64,000 bases of DNA, from positions 248,001 to 312,000 of the forward strand of contig NZ_AQYH01000004.1 in assembly GCF_000380505.1 (NCBI RefSeq). Direction: 5' to 3'. Below, in pieces: positions 36,650 to 46,341 of the stretch. Made by a program: the position numbers and the translations under genes. The notes beneath the pieces were generated by a model, which had not been told where the DNA came from, did not search any database, and saw only the letters and a program-made list of their open reading frames with translations. Position 1 is the stretch's first letter, and each line of letters begins with the position of its first letter. The DNA comes from Kaistia granuli DSM 23481 (GTDB lineage Bacteria > Pseudomonadota > Alphaproteobacteria > Rhizobiales > Kaistiaceae).

Positions 36650-37726
36650 CTAGGGCGTCTCGCTCGCCCATTTCTCCGTCTCGATGCCGACGGCGTCGGC
36701 GATCGACGGGAGGCCGCGGCGGTCGAGGATGCGCGACAGGCCGGCCAGGATCTCGGCCGGCAGGCCCGGGCCGCCATACACGAAGCCCGAATAGATCTGC
36801 ACCAGATCCGCGCCGGCGGCGATCTTGGCGAAGGCGGTCTCGGCGGATTCGATGCCGCCGACGCCGATCAGCGGCAGGTCCGGCCCGACCAGCTTGCGGA
36901 AGCGGGCGAGCTGGATGGTCGAGAGACGGAACAGCGGCCGACCCGACAGGCCCCCGGTTTCCTTCGCCGTCGCCGCGTCGATCAGCTTCGGCCGGCTGAT
37001 CGTGGTGTTCGAGACGATGACGCCGTCGATCTTGCGGGCGAGCGCCACCTCGGCGACGTCGGCGAGGCCTGCCTCGTCCATGTCGGGCGCGATCTTCAGG
37101 AGCACCGGCACGCGCCGGGCCTGCCTGTCGCGCGCCTCGAGCACGCGGGTGAGCAGCTCGTCGAGCGCGCCCTTCGCCTGCAGGTCGCGCAGGCCCGGCG
37201 TGTTGGGCGAGGAGACGTTGACGGTGAAATAGGAGGCAAGGTCGGAGAAGGTCTCGATCCCCACGACATAGTCGGCGACGCGGTCGGTCGCATCCTTGTT
37301 GGCGCCGATATTGACCCCGACAAGACCCGCCCTGCCGGCGCGCGCGTCGAGACGGCGCCTGGCCGCAGCGTGACCCTCATTGTTGAAGCCAAGGCGGTTG
37401 ATCACGCCATGGTCTTCGACCAGACGGAACATGCGCGGCTTCGGATTGCCGGGCTGCGGGCGCGGCGTGATCGTGCCGATCTCGACGAAGCCGAAGCCGA
37501 GGCGCAGCAGTGCGTCGGGCACTTCGGCATTCTTGTCGAGGCCGGCGGCGATGCCGAGCGGATTGGCGAAATCGAGCCCGAACAGCTTTCGCGACAGGCG
37601 CGGATCGCGATCGGGCCTCGCCGCGGGCGTCAGCCCCGACGACAGCACCTTGATCGAGAGGCCATGGGCAACTTCCGGGTCGATCCGGAACAGGATGGGT
37701 CGGACGAAGTTGCCGAAGGCGCTCAT
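36650..37726 (-). CDS. pyrD: Dihydroorotate dehydrogenase (quinone), class 2
   Basis: A 358-residue FMN enzyme that oxidises dihydroorotate to orotate in pyrimidine synthesis and passes electrons to quinone. The N-terminal membrane-association helix (VRPILFRIDPEVAHGLSIKVL) marks class 2. Active-site features are NVSSPNTPGLR with the catalytic Ser, LLKIAPDMDE and DGVIVSNTT. Its ATG overlaps the DUF952 stop by 4 bases, so the two are translationally coupled. Confidence 0.96.
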   Translation of the reverse strand: MSAFGNFVRPILFRIDPEVAHGLSIKVLSSGLTPAARPDRDPRLSRKLFGLDFANPLGIAAGLDKNAEVPDALLRLGFGFVEIGTITPRPQPGNPKPRMFRLVEDHGVINRLGFNNEGHAAARRRLDARAGRAGLVGVNIGANKDATDRVADYVVGIETFSDLASYFTVNVSSPNTPGLRDLQAKGALDELLTRVLEARDRQARRVPVLLKIAPDMDEAGLADVAEVALARKIDGVIVSNTTISRPKLIDAATAKETGGLSGRPLFRLSTIQLARFRKLVGPDLPLIGVGGIESAETAFAKIAAGADLVQIYSGFVYGGPGLPAEILAGLSRILDRRGLPSIADAVGIETEKWASETP

Positions 37727-38067
37727 GCGGCGAGTTCCGGGAAGATGTGGTGGCCGTCATGGCCGACCGGCAGCGCCTTGGTCCAGATCACGGCCGAGAA
37801 GTCGAGCGGGCCGTAGAGATGGGGGAACAGCGCGCCGCCGCGCGAGACTTCCCATTTCAGCTTCTCGCCCAGCTTGTCGCCGTCGACGGCGACCAGCAGG
37901 AGGTTGGTCTGGCCGCTGAAGTATTTGTCGGCCGTCTCGCGCGTCTGCTCGGCGGTCGAGAAATGGATGTAGCCGTCGGCGACGTCGATCGGCGCGCCGG
38001 TGAACACACCCGCGTCCTTGGCCTCGCTCCACAGCGTGTCCGGGGCGATCTTGAAAATGATGGTCAT
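37723..38067 (-). CDS. DUF952 domain protein
   Basis: A 114-residue cytosolic protein of the DUF952 family, with the typical IYKI-like start (IIFKIAPDTLWSEAKDAGVFTG), YIHFSTAEQTRETADKYF and the C-terminal FPHLYGPLDFSAVIW. Family function is unsettled (some members resemble glutathione S-transferase N-termini or ADP-ribose-related folds). It is the first gene of the pair with pyrD, a common arrangement in this order. Confidence 0.9.
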   Translation of the reverse strand: MTIIFKIAPDTLWSEAKDAGVFTGAPIDVADGYIHFSTAEQTRETADKYFSGQTNLLLVAVDGDKLGEKLKWEVSRGGALFPHLYGPLDFSAVIWTKALPVGHDGHHIFPELAA

Positions 38068-38273
38068 GAGGATCCCTAGCGGTTGGGCGGAACCTAGTCA
38101 CGGCGAGGCCGCCGAACAAGGGCCGGCTTGCCGCAAGCGTCAAAATGCCGGCGAAGCCGCTGGACATGGTCCGGAGGCGGGGATAAAGCTGATGGAGAGG
38201 GATTTATTCCTTTGCATCCGGCTCCCGAGCAGGAGCCGCGCGGGCGGGCGCCCGCATCTGCGGAGGTTCCGCC

Positions 38274-38921
38274 ATGTTGTCGCACGAGCGGATCTGGGCG
38301 GCGATCGATCGCCTGGCCGCCCGCAACGAGCTGACGGCCTCGGGCCTGGCGCGCAAGGCTGGGCTCGACCCGACGACGTTCAACCGGTCGAAGCGGGTCG
38401 CCGGCGACGGCAGGCCGCGCTGGCCCTCGACCGAAAGCATTTCCAAGATCCTCGAGGCGACGGGCGAGCAGCTCGACAGCTTCATGGGGCTGATGGCCGT
38501 GCGGATCACGCCGCCGGAACAGGCCGCCCCGTTCCGCCATGTGCCGCTGCTCGGCTTCGCCCAGGCGGGCGCCGGCGGGTTCTTCGATGATGGCGGCTTC
38601 CCGGTCGGGCAGGGCTGGGACGAGGTCGCCATTCCGCAGACGGCGCCGACCGAAGGCGTCTACGCGCTGCAGGTCACGGGCGAGTCGATGATGCCGCTCT
38701 ATCGCGACGGTGACATCATCATCGTCTCGCCGACCGCCCCCTTGCGGCGCGGCGACCGGGTCGTCGTCCGCACGCAGGAAGGCGAGGTGATGGCCAAGGT
38801 GCTGGAACGCAAGACCGCGCGCACCGTCGAACTCCTCTCTCTCAATCCCGAGCATCCGAACCGCCAGATCGCCGCCCGCGAGATCGACTGGATGGCGCGG
38901 ATCATCTGGGCGAGCCAGTGA
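38274..38921 (+). CDS. S24-family LexA-like repressor (XRE HTH)
   Basis: A 215-residue regulator. An N-terminal helix-turn-helix (LTASGLARKAGLDPTTFNRS) binds DNA. The C-terminal S24 peptidase domain has the catalytic Ser138 in GESMMPLYRDGD and Lys175 in VMAKVLE, with an Ala-Gly site near residue 98-101 suited to self-cleavage. GGAGG lies upstream of the ATG at 38274. It overlaps the next gene by 4 bases (GTGA). No prophage genes surround it, so it is a chromosomal stress regulator by inference. Confidence 0.88.
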   Translation: MLSHERIWAAIDRLAARNELTASGLARKAGLDPTTFNRSKRVAGDGRPRWPSTESISKILEATGEQLDSFMGLMAVRITPPEQAAPFRHVPLLGFAQAGAGGFFDDGGFPVGQGWDEVAIPQTAPTEGVYALQVTGESMMPLYRDGDIIIVSPTAPLRRGDRVVVRTQEGEVMAKVLERKTARTVELLSLNPEHPNRQIAAREIDWMARIIWASQ

Positions 38922-39694
38922 GGACGGCGCTCTCGGCGCTTTGTCTCCTGGGCGGGATGGCGCTCGCCATCATCCTCGTCTCGCAATTCGGCGGCCTCGA
39001 CCGGCGCGAACTCGCCGGGCTGATGGGGGAACCGGCGCCCGAACAGGTCATCCTGCCGCCTCTGTCGGATCAACCCGAACGCCCCATCCGCATGGCGGGC
39101 GAGGCGCCGGCCGCGACGATGCCGCCCGTCACCTCGGAGCATCCGGAGGCCGAGCCGGCCGAGCCGGACGCACCGGCGCCGCGCAACGTCACCGCCCCGG
39201 GCATGACGCCGGCGCCGACCGGCGACGGGCCTCTCGAACGCGAGCCGGTGTCAAAGCATCCGCCGGCGCCGCCGACCTGGAAGATCTTTTCGCCTGTCAT
39301 GGTGCGCGAGGCCGGGCTGCTCGACCTCGGACGGCGCAAGGTGCGGCTCGCCGGCATCGTCCCGCCGGATCCGGACCGGCTCTGCCATCCCGGTTCAACC
39401 GGCGATCCGAAGGTCGACATACCCTGCGCGCGGCTCGCCATGGTGGCGCTGCGCAGCCGCATCCGCGCCTTCGGCGTTGAGTGCCGGGTCGCGGCCAGGG
39501 ACCCGGGCGATCCGATCGTCGCGCCCTGCCGGATCGGCAAGACGGATCTGGCGCTCTGGCTGGTCGAACAGGGCTGGGCCGAGGCGGCGGCCAATGCGCC
39601 GGACGCCTATGCGGCGGCCGAGACGGAGGCCCGTTGCGCCCGCCGCGGCATCTGGCAGGCTGGCGATCCGCCGGCCGATTGCCTGCAGAACTAG
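38918..39694 (+). CDS. Membrane-anchored SNase-like protein
   Basis: A 258-residue protein with an N-terminal hydrophobic segment (LSALCLLGGMALAIILVS), a Pro/Glu-rich spacer to about residue 125, and a C-terminal thermonuclease-like (SNase, OB-fold) domain. That domain has VRLAGIVPPDPDRLC, CARLAMVALRSRI and LALWLVEQGWAEA. The classic catalytic Arg/Glu set is not obvious, so it may bind rather than cut nucleic acid. A GTG start overlaps the S24 stop, showing translational coupling. Confidence 0.75.
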   Translation: MRTALSALCLLGGMALAIILVSQFGGLDRRELAGLMGEPAPEQVILPPLSDQPERPIRMAGEAPAATMPPVTSEHPEAEPAEPDAPAPRNVTAPGMTPAPTGDGPLEREPVSKHPPAPPTWKIFSPVMVREAGLLDLGRRKVRLAGIVPPDPDRLCHPGSTGDPKVDIPCARLAMVALRSRIRAFGVECRVAARDPGDPIVAPCRIGKTDLALWLVEQGWAEAAANAPDAYAAAETEARCARRGIWQAGDPPADCLQN

Positions 39695-40317
39695 GCGGCG
39701 GCTTTCCGCCAGCCGGCGGCCAGCAGGCCGGCGCCCACCAGCAGCCCGCCGCCGGTCCGGTTGACGATGCGCTGCACGCTCGGCTTGCGGATGGTCTTGC
39801 GGGCCCCCGCCGCGATCAGCGCATAGCTCGCGGCATTGATCGTCGCCAGCACCAGGAAGGTCACCTCGAACAGGATCATCTGCGGCAGCAGCGGCTGGCC
39901 GGCGACGAGGAACTGCGGCAGGAAGGCGACGAAGAAGACGATGCTCTTCGGGTTCAGCGCCGTCACCGCATAGGCGTGCAGGAAGATGCGCAGCGGCCGC
40001 GCCTCGCGCGTGTCGACCGCGCCCGGCTCGCTGACCGGGGCGCGCCAGAGCTTGATGCCGAGATAGATTAGATAGGCGCCGCCGACCCATTTCAGCACGG
40101 TGAACAGGGCCGCCGAGGTGGCGAGCAGGGCGCCGAGGCCGAGCATCGAGGCGGTCATGGCGGTGAAATCGCCGAGGGCTACGCCGGCGACGGTGGCGCC
40201 GGCCGATTTGCGGCCATGGCCGAGCGCATAGGAGATCACGAGGATCACGGTCGGGCCGGGAATGGCGAGCATCACGGCGGAGGCGGCGGCGAAGGCGAGC
40301 CAGTGTTCGAAAGTCAT
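39691..40317 (-). CDS. LysE/RhtB-family exporter
   Basis: A 208-residue inner-membrane protein with about six helices. The family hallmark is AIPGPTVILVISYALGHGRKSA near residues 17-38, followed by YLIYLGIKLWR. Such proteins export amino acids such as lysine, threonine or homoserine. The start at 40317 gives MTFEHWLAFAAAS. Its TAG stop shares the CTAG tetranucleotide at 39691-39694 with the convergent SNase-like gene. Confidence 0.9.
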   Translation of the reverse strand: MTFEHWLAFAAASAVMLAIPGPTVILVISYALGHGRKSAGATVAGVALGDFTAMTASMLGLGALLATSAALFTVLKWVGGAYLIYLGIKLWRAPVSEPGAVDTREARPLRIFLHAYAVTALNPKSIVFFVAFLPQFLVAGQPLLPQMILFEVTFLVLATINAASYALIAAGARKTIRKPSVQRIVNRTGGGLLVGAGLLAAGWRKAAA

Positions 40318-40406
40318 GGCGGGTTCCCTGAAAGACCCGGCCATCAATCCACCGAAGCGGTGTCGTTGCAAGCCCTGCCTCTGCAACTCTCGCGGGGTAT
40401 TCGCCG

Positions 40407-40928
40407 TCAGCTCTTGTTGAAGACGAGATTGGACAGGGTGGTGGCCGGCCCGTCCGGGCTCGGGCGGCTGATCACCTGGATGCGCAGCGTGCCATTGCCG
40501 TCATTGATGATGGTCATCTGGGCCTTGGTGCTGCCATTGACGGGCTTCGGCCAGTTGATGGTGAAGTTCACCCGGTCGCCGTTGCGGCGGCCGAAAATCG
40601 CCGCCGGGCCGACCCGCGCGCCGACATAGGTGCCGCTATAGGTGCTCGTCGCCGCATCGTAGCGCACCTTGGCGCCGATCTCGCGCGTCACCACGATGGC
40701 GCCCCGGCAATTGCCGTCGATCGCCATGCGGATGGCGGCGCGATCGCCGGCCACCGTGCAGGTGACGTTGAAGATGGGCGATTGCGCATTGCGGCGCACC
40801 TGACCGCCGCCCGACCAATTGCCGTCGAATCGGTTCAGAAAGTCCTGTTCGTCGGCATGCGCTACTGCGCAGCCAAGGCCGCCGGACAGTAGGCAAAGCA
40901 CAAGGGGCCGGGTCCAGATAGAGGGCAT
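40407..40928 (-). CDS. Exported hypothetical protein
   Basis: A 173-residue protein with a signal peptide ending AVAHA. The mature part begins DEQDFLNRFDGNWSGGGQVRR, a pattern of beta-rich exported proteins that may form a small barrel, and has two cysteines (VTCTVAG and GNCRGAIV). It ends with repeated short strands (TLRIQVISR). No function can be assigned. Confidence 0.75.
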   Translation of the reverse strand: MPSIWTRPLVLCLLSGGLGCAVAHADEQDFLNRFDGNWSGGGQVRRNAQSPIFNVTCTVAGDRAAIRMAIDGNCRGAIVVTREIGAKVRYDAATSTYSGTYVGARVGPAAIFGRRNGDRVNFTINWPKPVNGSTKAQMTIINDGNGTLRIQVISRPSPDGPATTLSNLVFNKS

Positions 40929-41038
40929 GGCTCTTCCTCCCGGGCAAGGAACGACCGGTCAGGGTCCGGAGTTCCCGCCATCCGGGAGAATGCCGATCAC
41001 GATCCGTTCAAGAGAAGCGGATCGGGTACAGGCCGCCC

Positions 41039-42703
41039 CTAGTCCTGGGCGAGCTCGCCCTTGAGCGCCTTGGCGATGCGTTCGCGCGTCTCGGGAATGC
41101 CGTAGATCGCCACGAACGAGCCGAAACGCGGGCCCTGGTCCTGGCCGAGCAGCACCTTGTAGAGGCCGCGGAACCAGTCGAGCGAAACGCCCGGTGGGTT
41201 GCCGTCCGGGCCCTTCTTGGCGGGATCCGGGAAATACTGCCGGCCGATGTCGAAGACGATGGTCTGGATCTCGTCGGCGGTCGCGCCGGCGGGGATCTCG
41301 GCCAGCGCCGCGTCGAGGGCGATGAGCGCCTCGCGGATCGCGCCTTCCGGCACGACATAGTGCTTGCCGGACTTCAGCACGTCGTTGAAGTAGCGGATCG
41401 CATAGCCGGCCAGGCGGTCGAGCTTCTCATGCGTCGCCGCCGTCAGATGCGGCATGTAGCGCGAGATATACGCCCACAGCACGCCCTTGTCGGTGGCGTC
41501 GGAAACGCTGACGAGGTTCAGGAGCATGGCGAACGGGATCGGCGAGCCCTCGGCCGGCGGATGGCCCGAATGGATGTGCCAGGCCGGGTTGCCGAGGCGC
41601 TGCTCGACCGGCTGGCGGCCATAGGCGTCGACGAAGCCGAAATATTCATCGACCGTGCGCGGGATCACCTCGAAGGAGAGGCGCTTCGCCGTCTTGGGCT
41701 TCGAATACATGTACAGCGCCAGGCTGTCATTGTCGGCATAGGTCAGCCACTGCTCGATCGTCAGGCCGTTGCCCTTCGACTTCGAGATCTTCTCGCCGTT
41801 CTCGGCCAGGAAATGCTCGTAGGTGAAGCTCTCCGGCGGCTCGGAACCGAGCGCGCGGCAGATTCGGGTCGAGAGCTTGACGCTGTCGATCAGGTCCTTG
41901 CCGCTCATCTCGTAGTCGACGCCGAGCGCGAACCAGCGCATCGCCCAGTCGGCCTTCCACTGGCACTTGACCGCGCCGCCGGTGACGGGAACCTCGACGC
42001 GCTCGTTCGTGTCCGGGTCGATATAGGTGATCGTGCCCTTCTCGACATTGCGGTCGACCATCGGCACCTGCAGCACGACGCCGGTGGTCGGCGAGATCGG
42101 CAGGAAGGGCGAATAGGTGGCGCGACGATCCGGACCGAGCGTCGGCAGGATGATTTCCATCACCTCGTCATAGACTTCGAGCATGCGCAGCAGCGCCTTG
42201 TCGAAGCGGCCCGAGGTGTAATAGTCGGTCGCGCTGGCGAATTCGTAGGCGAAGCCGAAACCGTCCAGGAAGGCGCGCAGGCGCGCATTGTTGGCCGCGC
42301 CGAACGAGGGATACTCGTTCGAGAACGGATCCGGCACGCGGGTCAGCGGCTTGCCGATATAGGCCTGCATCATCTCCTGGTTCGGCACGTTGGTCGGCAC
42401 CTTGCGGAGGCCGTCCAGATCGTCCGAGAAGCAGAGCAGGCGGGTCGGGATCTTGTCTTCAGTCAGGAGGCGGAAGGCGTTGCGCACCATGGTGGTGCGG
42501 GCGACCTCGCCGAAGGTGCCGATATGCGGCAGGCCCGACGGGCCGTAGCCGGTCTCGAACAGGACGGGGCCTTCGGGACGGTTCTGCCGCTTCAGCCGCT
42601 CGACGATCCGGCGCGCTTCCTCGAAGGGCCATGCTTTCGACACCTGCGCAGCCTGAACGAGTTCGGGCGCAAGATCGAGAACAGGGAGCGTACCGGTCGA
42701 CAT
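41039..42703 (-). CDS. lysK: Lysyl-tRNA synthetase, class I
   Basis: A 554-residue class I LysRS, the form used by alphaproteobacteria, spirochaetes and archaea. It charges tRNA-Lys with lysine. The HIGH-type motif is GLPHIGT and the KMSKS-type motif is KISKSKGNG. The start at 42703 gives [16 protein letters not shown]; the longer in-frame extension lies in the divergent promoter region with the TerB gene. It appears monocistronic. Confidence 0.97.
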   Translation of the reverse strand: MSTGTLPVLDLAPELVQAAQVSKAWPFEEARRIVERLKRQNRPEGPVLFETGYGPSGLPHIGTFGEVARTTMVRNAFRLLTEDKIPTRLLCFSDDLDGLRKVPTNVPNQEMMQAYIGKPLTRVPDPFSNEYPSFGAANNARLRAFLDGFGFAYEFASATDYYTSGRFDKALLRMLEVYDEVMEIILPTLGPDRRATYSPFLPISPTTGVVLQVPMVDRNVEKGTITYIDPDTNERVEVPVTGGAVKCQWKADWAMRWFALGVDYEMSGKDLIDSVKLSTRICRALGSEPPESFTYEHFLAENGEKISKSKGNGLTIEQWLTYADNDSLALYMYSKPKTAKRLSFEVIPRTVDEYFGFVDAYGRQPVEQRLGNPAWHIHSGHPPAEGSPIPFAMLLNLVSVSDATDKGVLWAYISRYMPHLTAATHEKLDRLAGYAIRYFNDVLKSGKHYVVPEGAIREALIALDAALAEIPAGATADEIQTIVFDIGRQYFPDPAKKGPDGNPPGVSLDWFRGLYKVLLGQDQGPRFGSFVAIYGIPETRERIAKALKGELAQD

Positions 42704-42905
42704 CGAAAACCTCTTCTGGGGAAACGCGCGGGAGACATACGAAAAGCGCGCGTGGGCGCGGACCCTAGGGAGCGCCCGGCGTCGCGTCAATGGCCGGCGT
42801 GTTCCCGGCAGCGACAAGGCGCCGGTTGAACGACGAACCAAGAGATCCTAGTTTGGGCAGACCCATCCAGACGGGAATTTGGCCCGCGTGCAGGAGCGTA
42901 TCGAC

Positions 42906-43331
42906 ATGGACAAGCCGACCGGCAGCACGGTCTCCCCGCAGGAGGCCCTGATCTATGCAATGGTGACGTTGTCCGCGGTCGACCGCCAGATGACCGATCG
43001 CGAACTGCGCAAGATCGGCGATGTCGTCAACACGCTGCCGATCTTCGGCGGCTTCGACACGGACCGTCTGATCGCGGTGGCGGAAGCCTGCGCCGCGATC
43101 ACGCGCGAGGACGATGGCCTGCATGCCGTGCTCGCCACCATCGCCACCTCGCTGCCGAAGAAGCTGCATGAGACGGCCTATGCGATGGCCGTCGAAGTGG
43201 CGGCGGCGGACCTGCATGTCGAGCAGGAGGAACTGCGCTTCCTCGAACTGCTGCGGGACGTGCTGGATGTCGACGCCCTGACGGCGGCGGCGATCGAGCG
43301 CGGCGCTCGTGCCCGCTACCGCACGCTCTGA
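42906..43331 (+). CDS. TerB-family helical protein
   Basis: A 141-residue cytosolic protein of the TerB/DjlA-like helical fold. It has ALIYAMVTLSAVDRQMTDREL and VAAADLHVEQEELRFLELLRD, whose acidic residues form a possible metal site. TerB proteins link to tellurite resistance and membrane stress in other contexts, but the exact role here is unknown. GGAG lies 9 bases upstream of the ATG at 42906. A CCTAGTTTG element lies about 50 bases upstream and may be its -10. Confidence 0.82.
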   Translation: MDKPTGSTVSPQEALIYAMVTLSAVDRQMTDRELRKIGDVVNTLPIFGGFDTDRLIAVAEACAAITREDDGLHAVLATIATSLPKKLHETAYAMAVEVAAADLHVEQEELRFLELLRDVLDVDALTAAAIERGARARYRTL

Positions 43332-43349
43332 GATCGTCCGGGGTCGCGT

Positions 43350-44270
43350 CTAGAAATAGCCGACCGGGAAATAGCGGAGATAGAGTTCCGCGAACGCCCC
43401 CTTGTCGTAGAGGCTGTCGAGCGCCCAGTTGAGCGCGAGGCGGAGGTCGGCCCGGTTCGGCGGCAGGGCAATCGCCAGCCCCGGGCCGAAGAATCGCGGC
43501 TCGACATAGGCGCCGCCGACGAAGGCGCAGCAATTCGCCGCCGGCTCCGACTGCAGCCAGAACGCCAGTTGCACCCCGTCGCCGAAGACGAGATCGACCG
43601 TGCCCGCCTTGAGCGCGTCATTGCCAGCCGCCGGCGTGTCGACGGCGACCGCCGTAGCCTCCGGGAAGAAGGCGGCGAGGTAGGCTTCATGCGCGCTGCC
43701 CTTGGCGACCGCGACCTTGCGGCCGGCGAGCGCACCGGTCTCCAGACGCGTGACCGGGCCTCCCTTGCGCGCGACGAAGCGGGCGGCGGGGCGCAGATAG
43801 ACGTCGGAAAAATCGAGCTTGGCGCGGGTTTCCGGCGTGATCGCGATACCGGCCAGCGCCGCGTCGACGCGACCCGCCGCGACGGTCTCGATCAGTCCGT
43901 CCCAGGGCCGCGCCTGGATCGTGCAGGGAACGCTCAGCTCACGACAGATCGCCCGCGCCAGATCGACATTGAAGCCCGTCAGCCGGCCGTCCGGGCTCTT
44001 GAAATTGTAGGGCGGGAAATCATCCGTGGTCGTGAAGCGGATGCCGGTCAGTGAGGTGGTCGGAGGCTTGTCCAGCCGGCGGTTGGGATCCCAAAGATTG
44101 GGGATGGTGACCCCGGTCGACGACGCGTGAGCCGGTGCCGTCTGGCTCGCGGCGGGCGTGGTCTGGGCGGACGCGGTGGTGGCCGTGCCGGCGAGGCTCG
44201 CCAGCATCACGAGGGCCGCCAGCATCGCCAAACCCGTCCTAGTTGCGATGCTTGCCAACTGCAGCCGCAT
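43350..44270 (-). CDS. Amino-acid-type extracellular solute-binding protein
   Basis: A 306-residue periplasmic binding protein of family 3. A long hydrophobic signal peptide (ALVMLASLAGTATTASAQ) precedes a low-complexity linker. The fold starts at GIRFTTTDDFPPYNFKSPDG, then GFNVDLARAICRELSVPC, WDGLIETVAAGRVDAALAGI and PETRAKLDFSDVYLRP. These are polar amino acid binding motifs. No permease or ATPase is next to it, so it is an orphan or serves a remote transporter or sensor. Confidence 0.85.
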   Translation of the reverse strand: MRLQLASIATRTGLAMLAALVMLASLAGTATTASAQTTPAASQTAPAHASSTGVTIPNLWDPNRRLDKPPTTSLTGIRFTTTDDFPPYNFKSPDGRLTGFNVDLARAICRELSVPCTIQARPWDGLIETVAAGRVDAALAGIAITPETRAKLDFSDVYLRPAARFVARKGGPVTRLETGALAGRKVAVAKGSAHEAYLAAFFPEATAVAVDTPAAGNDALKAGTVDLVFGDGVQLAFWLQSEPAANCCAFVGGAYVEPRFFGPGLAIALPPNRADLRLALNWALDSLYDKGAFAELYLRYFPVGYF

Positions 44271-44387
44271 ACCTGTATCACTCTCGACTGGTATTTACGT
44301 TAGGGAAGCCACGGCGTGGCGTGCGGCGGACTATAGACCATTTGTCGTTCGGGCAGGAGCCCGAAGGACGGGGCGACGGGGTCTGGC

Positions 44388-46214
44388 TTGACTATCGGGG
44401 CAGGGTGGAAACCTCGGGGGGAAGGGGAATCCGACAGCGAGTTGCGCTATGCGCTTCTCGCCGCCCGCCTCGGGCTCGCCTTCGATCCGTCGCCGCGCGG
44501 CAGTTGGGAGCGCGGGTGGCTCGCCGACAGGGAGATGGAGGACGTGGCCCATTGCGCCGCCTCCATTCGCGCCGGCCGCGCCGTCCTGATCGAGGATGGA
44601 ACGTCGCGCCGACTGCTCGTGGCGCCGGAACCGACCCAGGCCGGGCGGTTGGCGGCCATGCTGGCGCGCCAGCCGGCGCTCGCGTCGCGGCTCGTTGTGA
44701 CGACGCCGGCCGTGATCCGGCGTTGCCTGACCGAGGCGGCCAGCGCGCCCTTGCTGGAGGAAGCGGTGACGGGGCTCGACCGCCGCCGGCCGGAATTCTC
44801 GGCCCGGCGCCTGCTGACACCGGCCCAGGCGGTCGCCGGCCTGGTCTTCGCCCTGCTTCTGGCGTTCGCCTGCTGGCAGCAAGGCCTGCTCGTCCTCCAG
44901 ATCTTCAACATCGTCGCCGGCTTTCTCTTCCTCGCTCTCGTCATGCTGCGGCTACTCGCCGTCAGCATCGTGCTGGAGCGGACATCGCGTCCGGCGCCGC
45001 CGCTCGAGGTCGATCGGGATCACCTGCCGGTCTACAGCGTGCTGGTGCCGCTCTATGACGAGGCGCACATGGTCGCCGATCTGGCGCGGGCGCTCGACCG
45101 GCTCGACTGGCCGAAGGATCGGCTCGACATCAAGTTCATCGTCGAGGCGCGCGATCGTTCGACCCGCCTCGCCATCGAGCGGCTCGGCCTCGGCGCCCCT
45201 TTCGAGATGCTGGTGGTGCCGGACCGGGCGCCGCGCACCAAGCCGAAGGCGCTGAATTTCGCCCTGCCGCTGGCGCGCGGGCGGTTCGTCACCGTCTATG
45301 ACGCCGAGGACAGGCCCGATCCCGGCCAGTTGATCGAGGCCTATCTCGCCTTTGCCGCCAGCGATGAGCGCCTCGCCTGCATCCAGGCGCCGCTCCTGAT
45401 CGACAATGACGATACCAACGGGCTGACCGCCTTCTTCGCGATGGAATATTCGATGCAGTTCGACGGGGTGCTGCCGATGCTGGCGGCGCTCGACATGCCG
45501 CTGCCGCTCGGCGGAACCTCGAACCATTTCCGCATCAACGCCCTGCGCCGGGTCGGTGGCTGGGATCCCTACAATGTGACCGAGGATGCCGATCTCGGCA
45601 TCCGCTTCGCCCGTTGCGGCTATCGCACCGGCACGATCACGCGGCCGACCTATGAGGAAGCACCGCGCACGACCAAACTCTGGCTGAAGCAGCGCACCCG
45701 ATGGCTGAAGGGCTGGATGCAGACATTCCTGGTCCATTCGCGCCACCCCGTCCGGCTCTGGCGCGAACTCGGGCCGCGCCGGACGCTGGGCTTCATCCTG
45801 ACGGGGCTGGGAGCGATCGTGGCGGCGGCGATCCATCCGCTTTACATCGCCACGGCCTTCGCCCTGCTGATCGACCCCTCGGCGCTCTGGCGGGCGGAAT
45901 CACCGCTCGGGTCGGCGATGATCTTCCTCAATGTCTTCAATTTCGTCGCCGCCTATGTCGCCGTCGCCCTGCTGTCGCGGGCGACGCTGCGGTTCCGCAG
46001 CAAGCGGCGCCAGCCCGGCATCCTCATCTTCCTTCCCGGCTATTGGCTGCTGCTGTCGATCGCCTGCTATCGCGCCTTCCTGCAATTGATCGTCGCGCCG
46101 CATCGCTGGGAAAAGACGAAGCATCATGGCCAGGCGGGGCGCAGCCGCGCGCCAGCGTCACCCGGCGCGCCAAGCCTGCCGGCACCGCTGCGCCGCCGTC
46201 TCGGGCCAGTCTGA
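44388..46214 (+). CDS. Membrane GT2 glycosyltransferase (BcsA/NfrB-like)
   Basis: A 608-residue processive-type glycosyltransferase. Residues about 1-135 form an N-terminal domain without clear function, two helices lie near 140-190, then the GT2 domain has SVLVPLYDEAHMVADL, VYDAEDRPDPGQ (DxD-like), TEDADLG and the QRTRWLKG motif, and three or more helices follow at the C-terminus. It should make or extend a surface polysaccharide at the inner membrane. The TTG start at 44388 is uncertain. No BcsB-like partner is adjacent. Confidence 0.83.
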   Translation: MTIGAGWKPRGEGESDSELRYALLAARLGLAFDPSPRGSWERGWLADREMEDVAHCAASIRAGRAVLIEDGTSRRLLVAPEPTQAGRLAAMLARQPALASRLVVTTPAVIRRCLTEAASAPLLEEAVTGLDRRRPEFSARRLLTPAQAVAGLVFALLLAFACWQQGLLVLQIFNIVAGFLFLALVMLRLLAVSIVLERTSRPAPPLEVDRDHLPVYSVLVPLYDEAHMVADLARALDRLDWPKDRLDIKFIVEARDRSTRLAIERLGLGAPFEMLVVPDRAPRTKPKALNFALPLARGRFVTVYDAEDRPDPGQLIEAYLAFAASDERLACIQAPLLIDNDDTNGLTAFFAMEYSMQFDGVLPMLAALDMPLPLGGTSNHFRINALRRVGGWDPYNVTEDADLGIRFARCGYRTGTITRPTYEEAPRTTKLWLKQRTRWLKGWMQTFLVHSRHPVRLWRELGPRRTLGFILTGLGAIVAAAIHPLYIATAFALLIDPSALWRAESPLGSAMIFLNVFNFVAAYVAVALLSRATLRFRSKRRQPGILIFLPGYWLLLSIACYRAFLQLIVAPHRWEKTKHHGQAGRSRAPASPGAPSLPAPLRRRLGPV

Positions 46215-46341
46215 ACCGCACTGGGCGGATGCCGTCGCGAGGAGCTTGCGAAGGGCCGCCGCATCCCTAAGCTGGCGGCCAGTCACCCTATGGCGGCGCG
46301 GCCCATACCTGGCCGCCGCGATCCGGGGCGGGGAGCCAGAC

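Noticed and set aside
38274-38921. Prophage repressor marking a prophage
   Set aside because: No integrase, capsid, terminase or other phage gene occurs nearby; neighbours are housekeeping genes.
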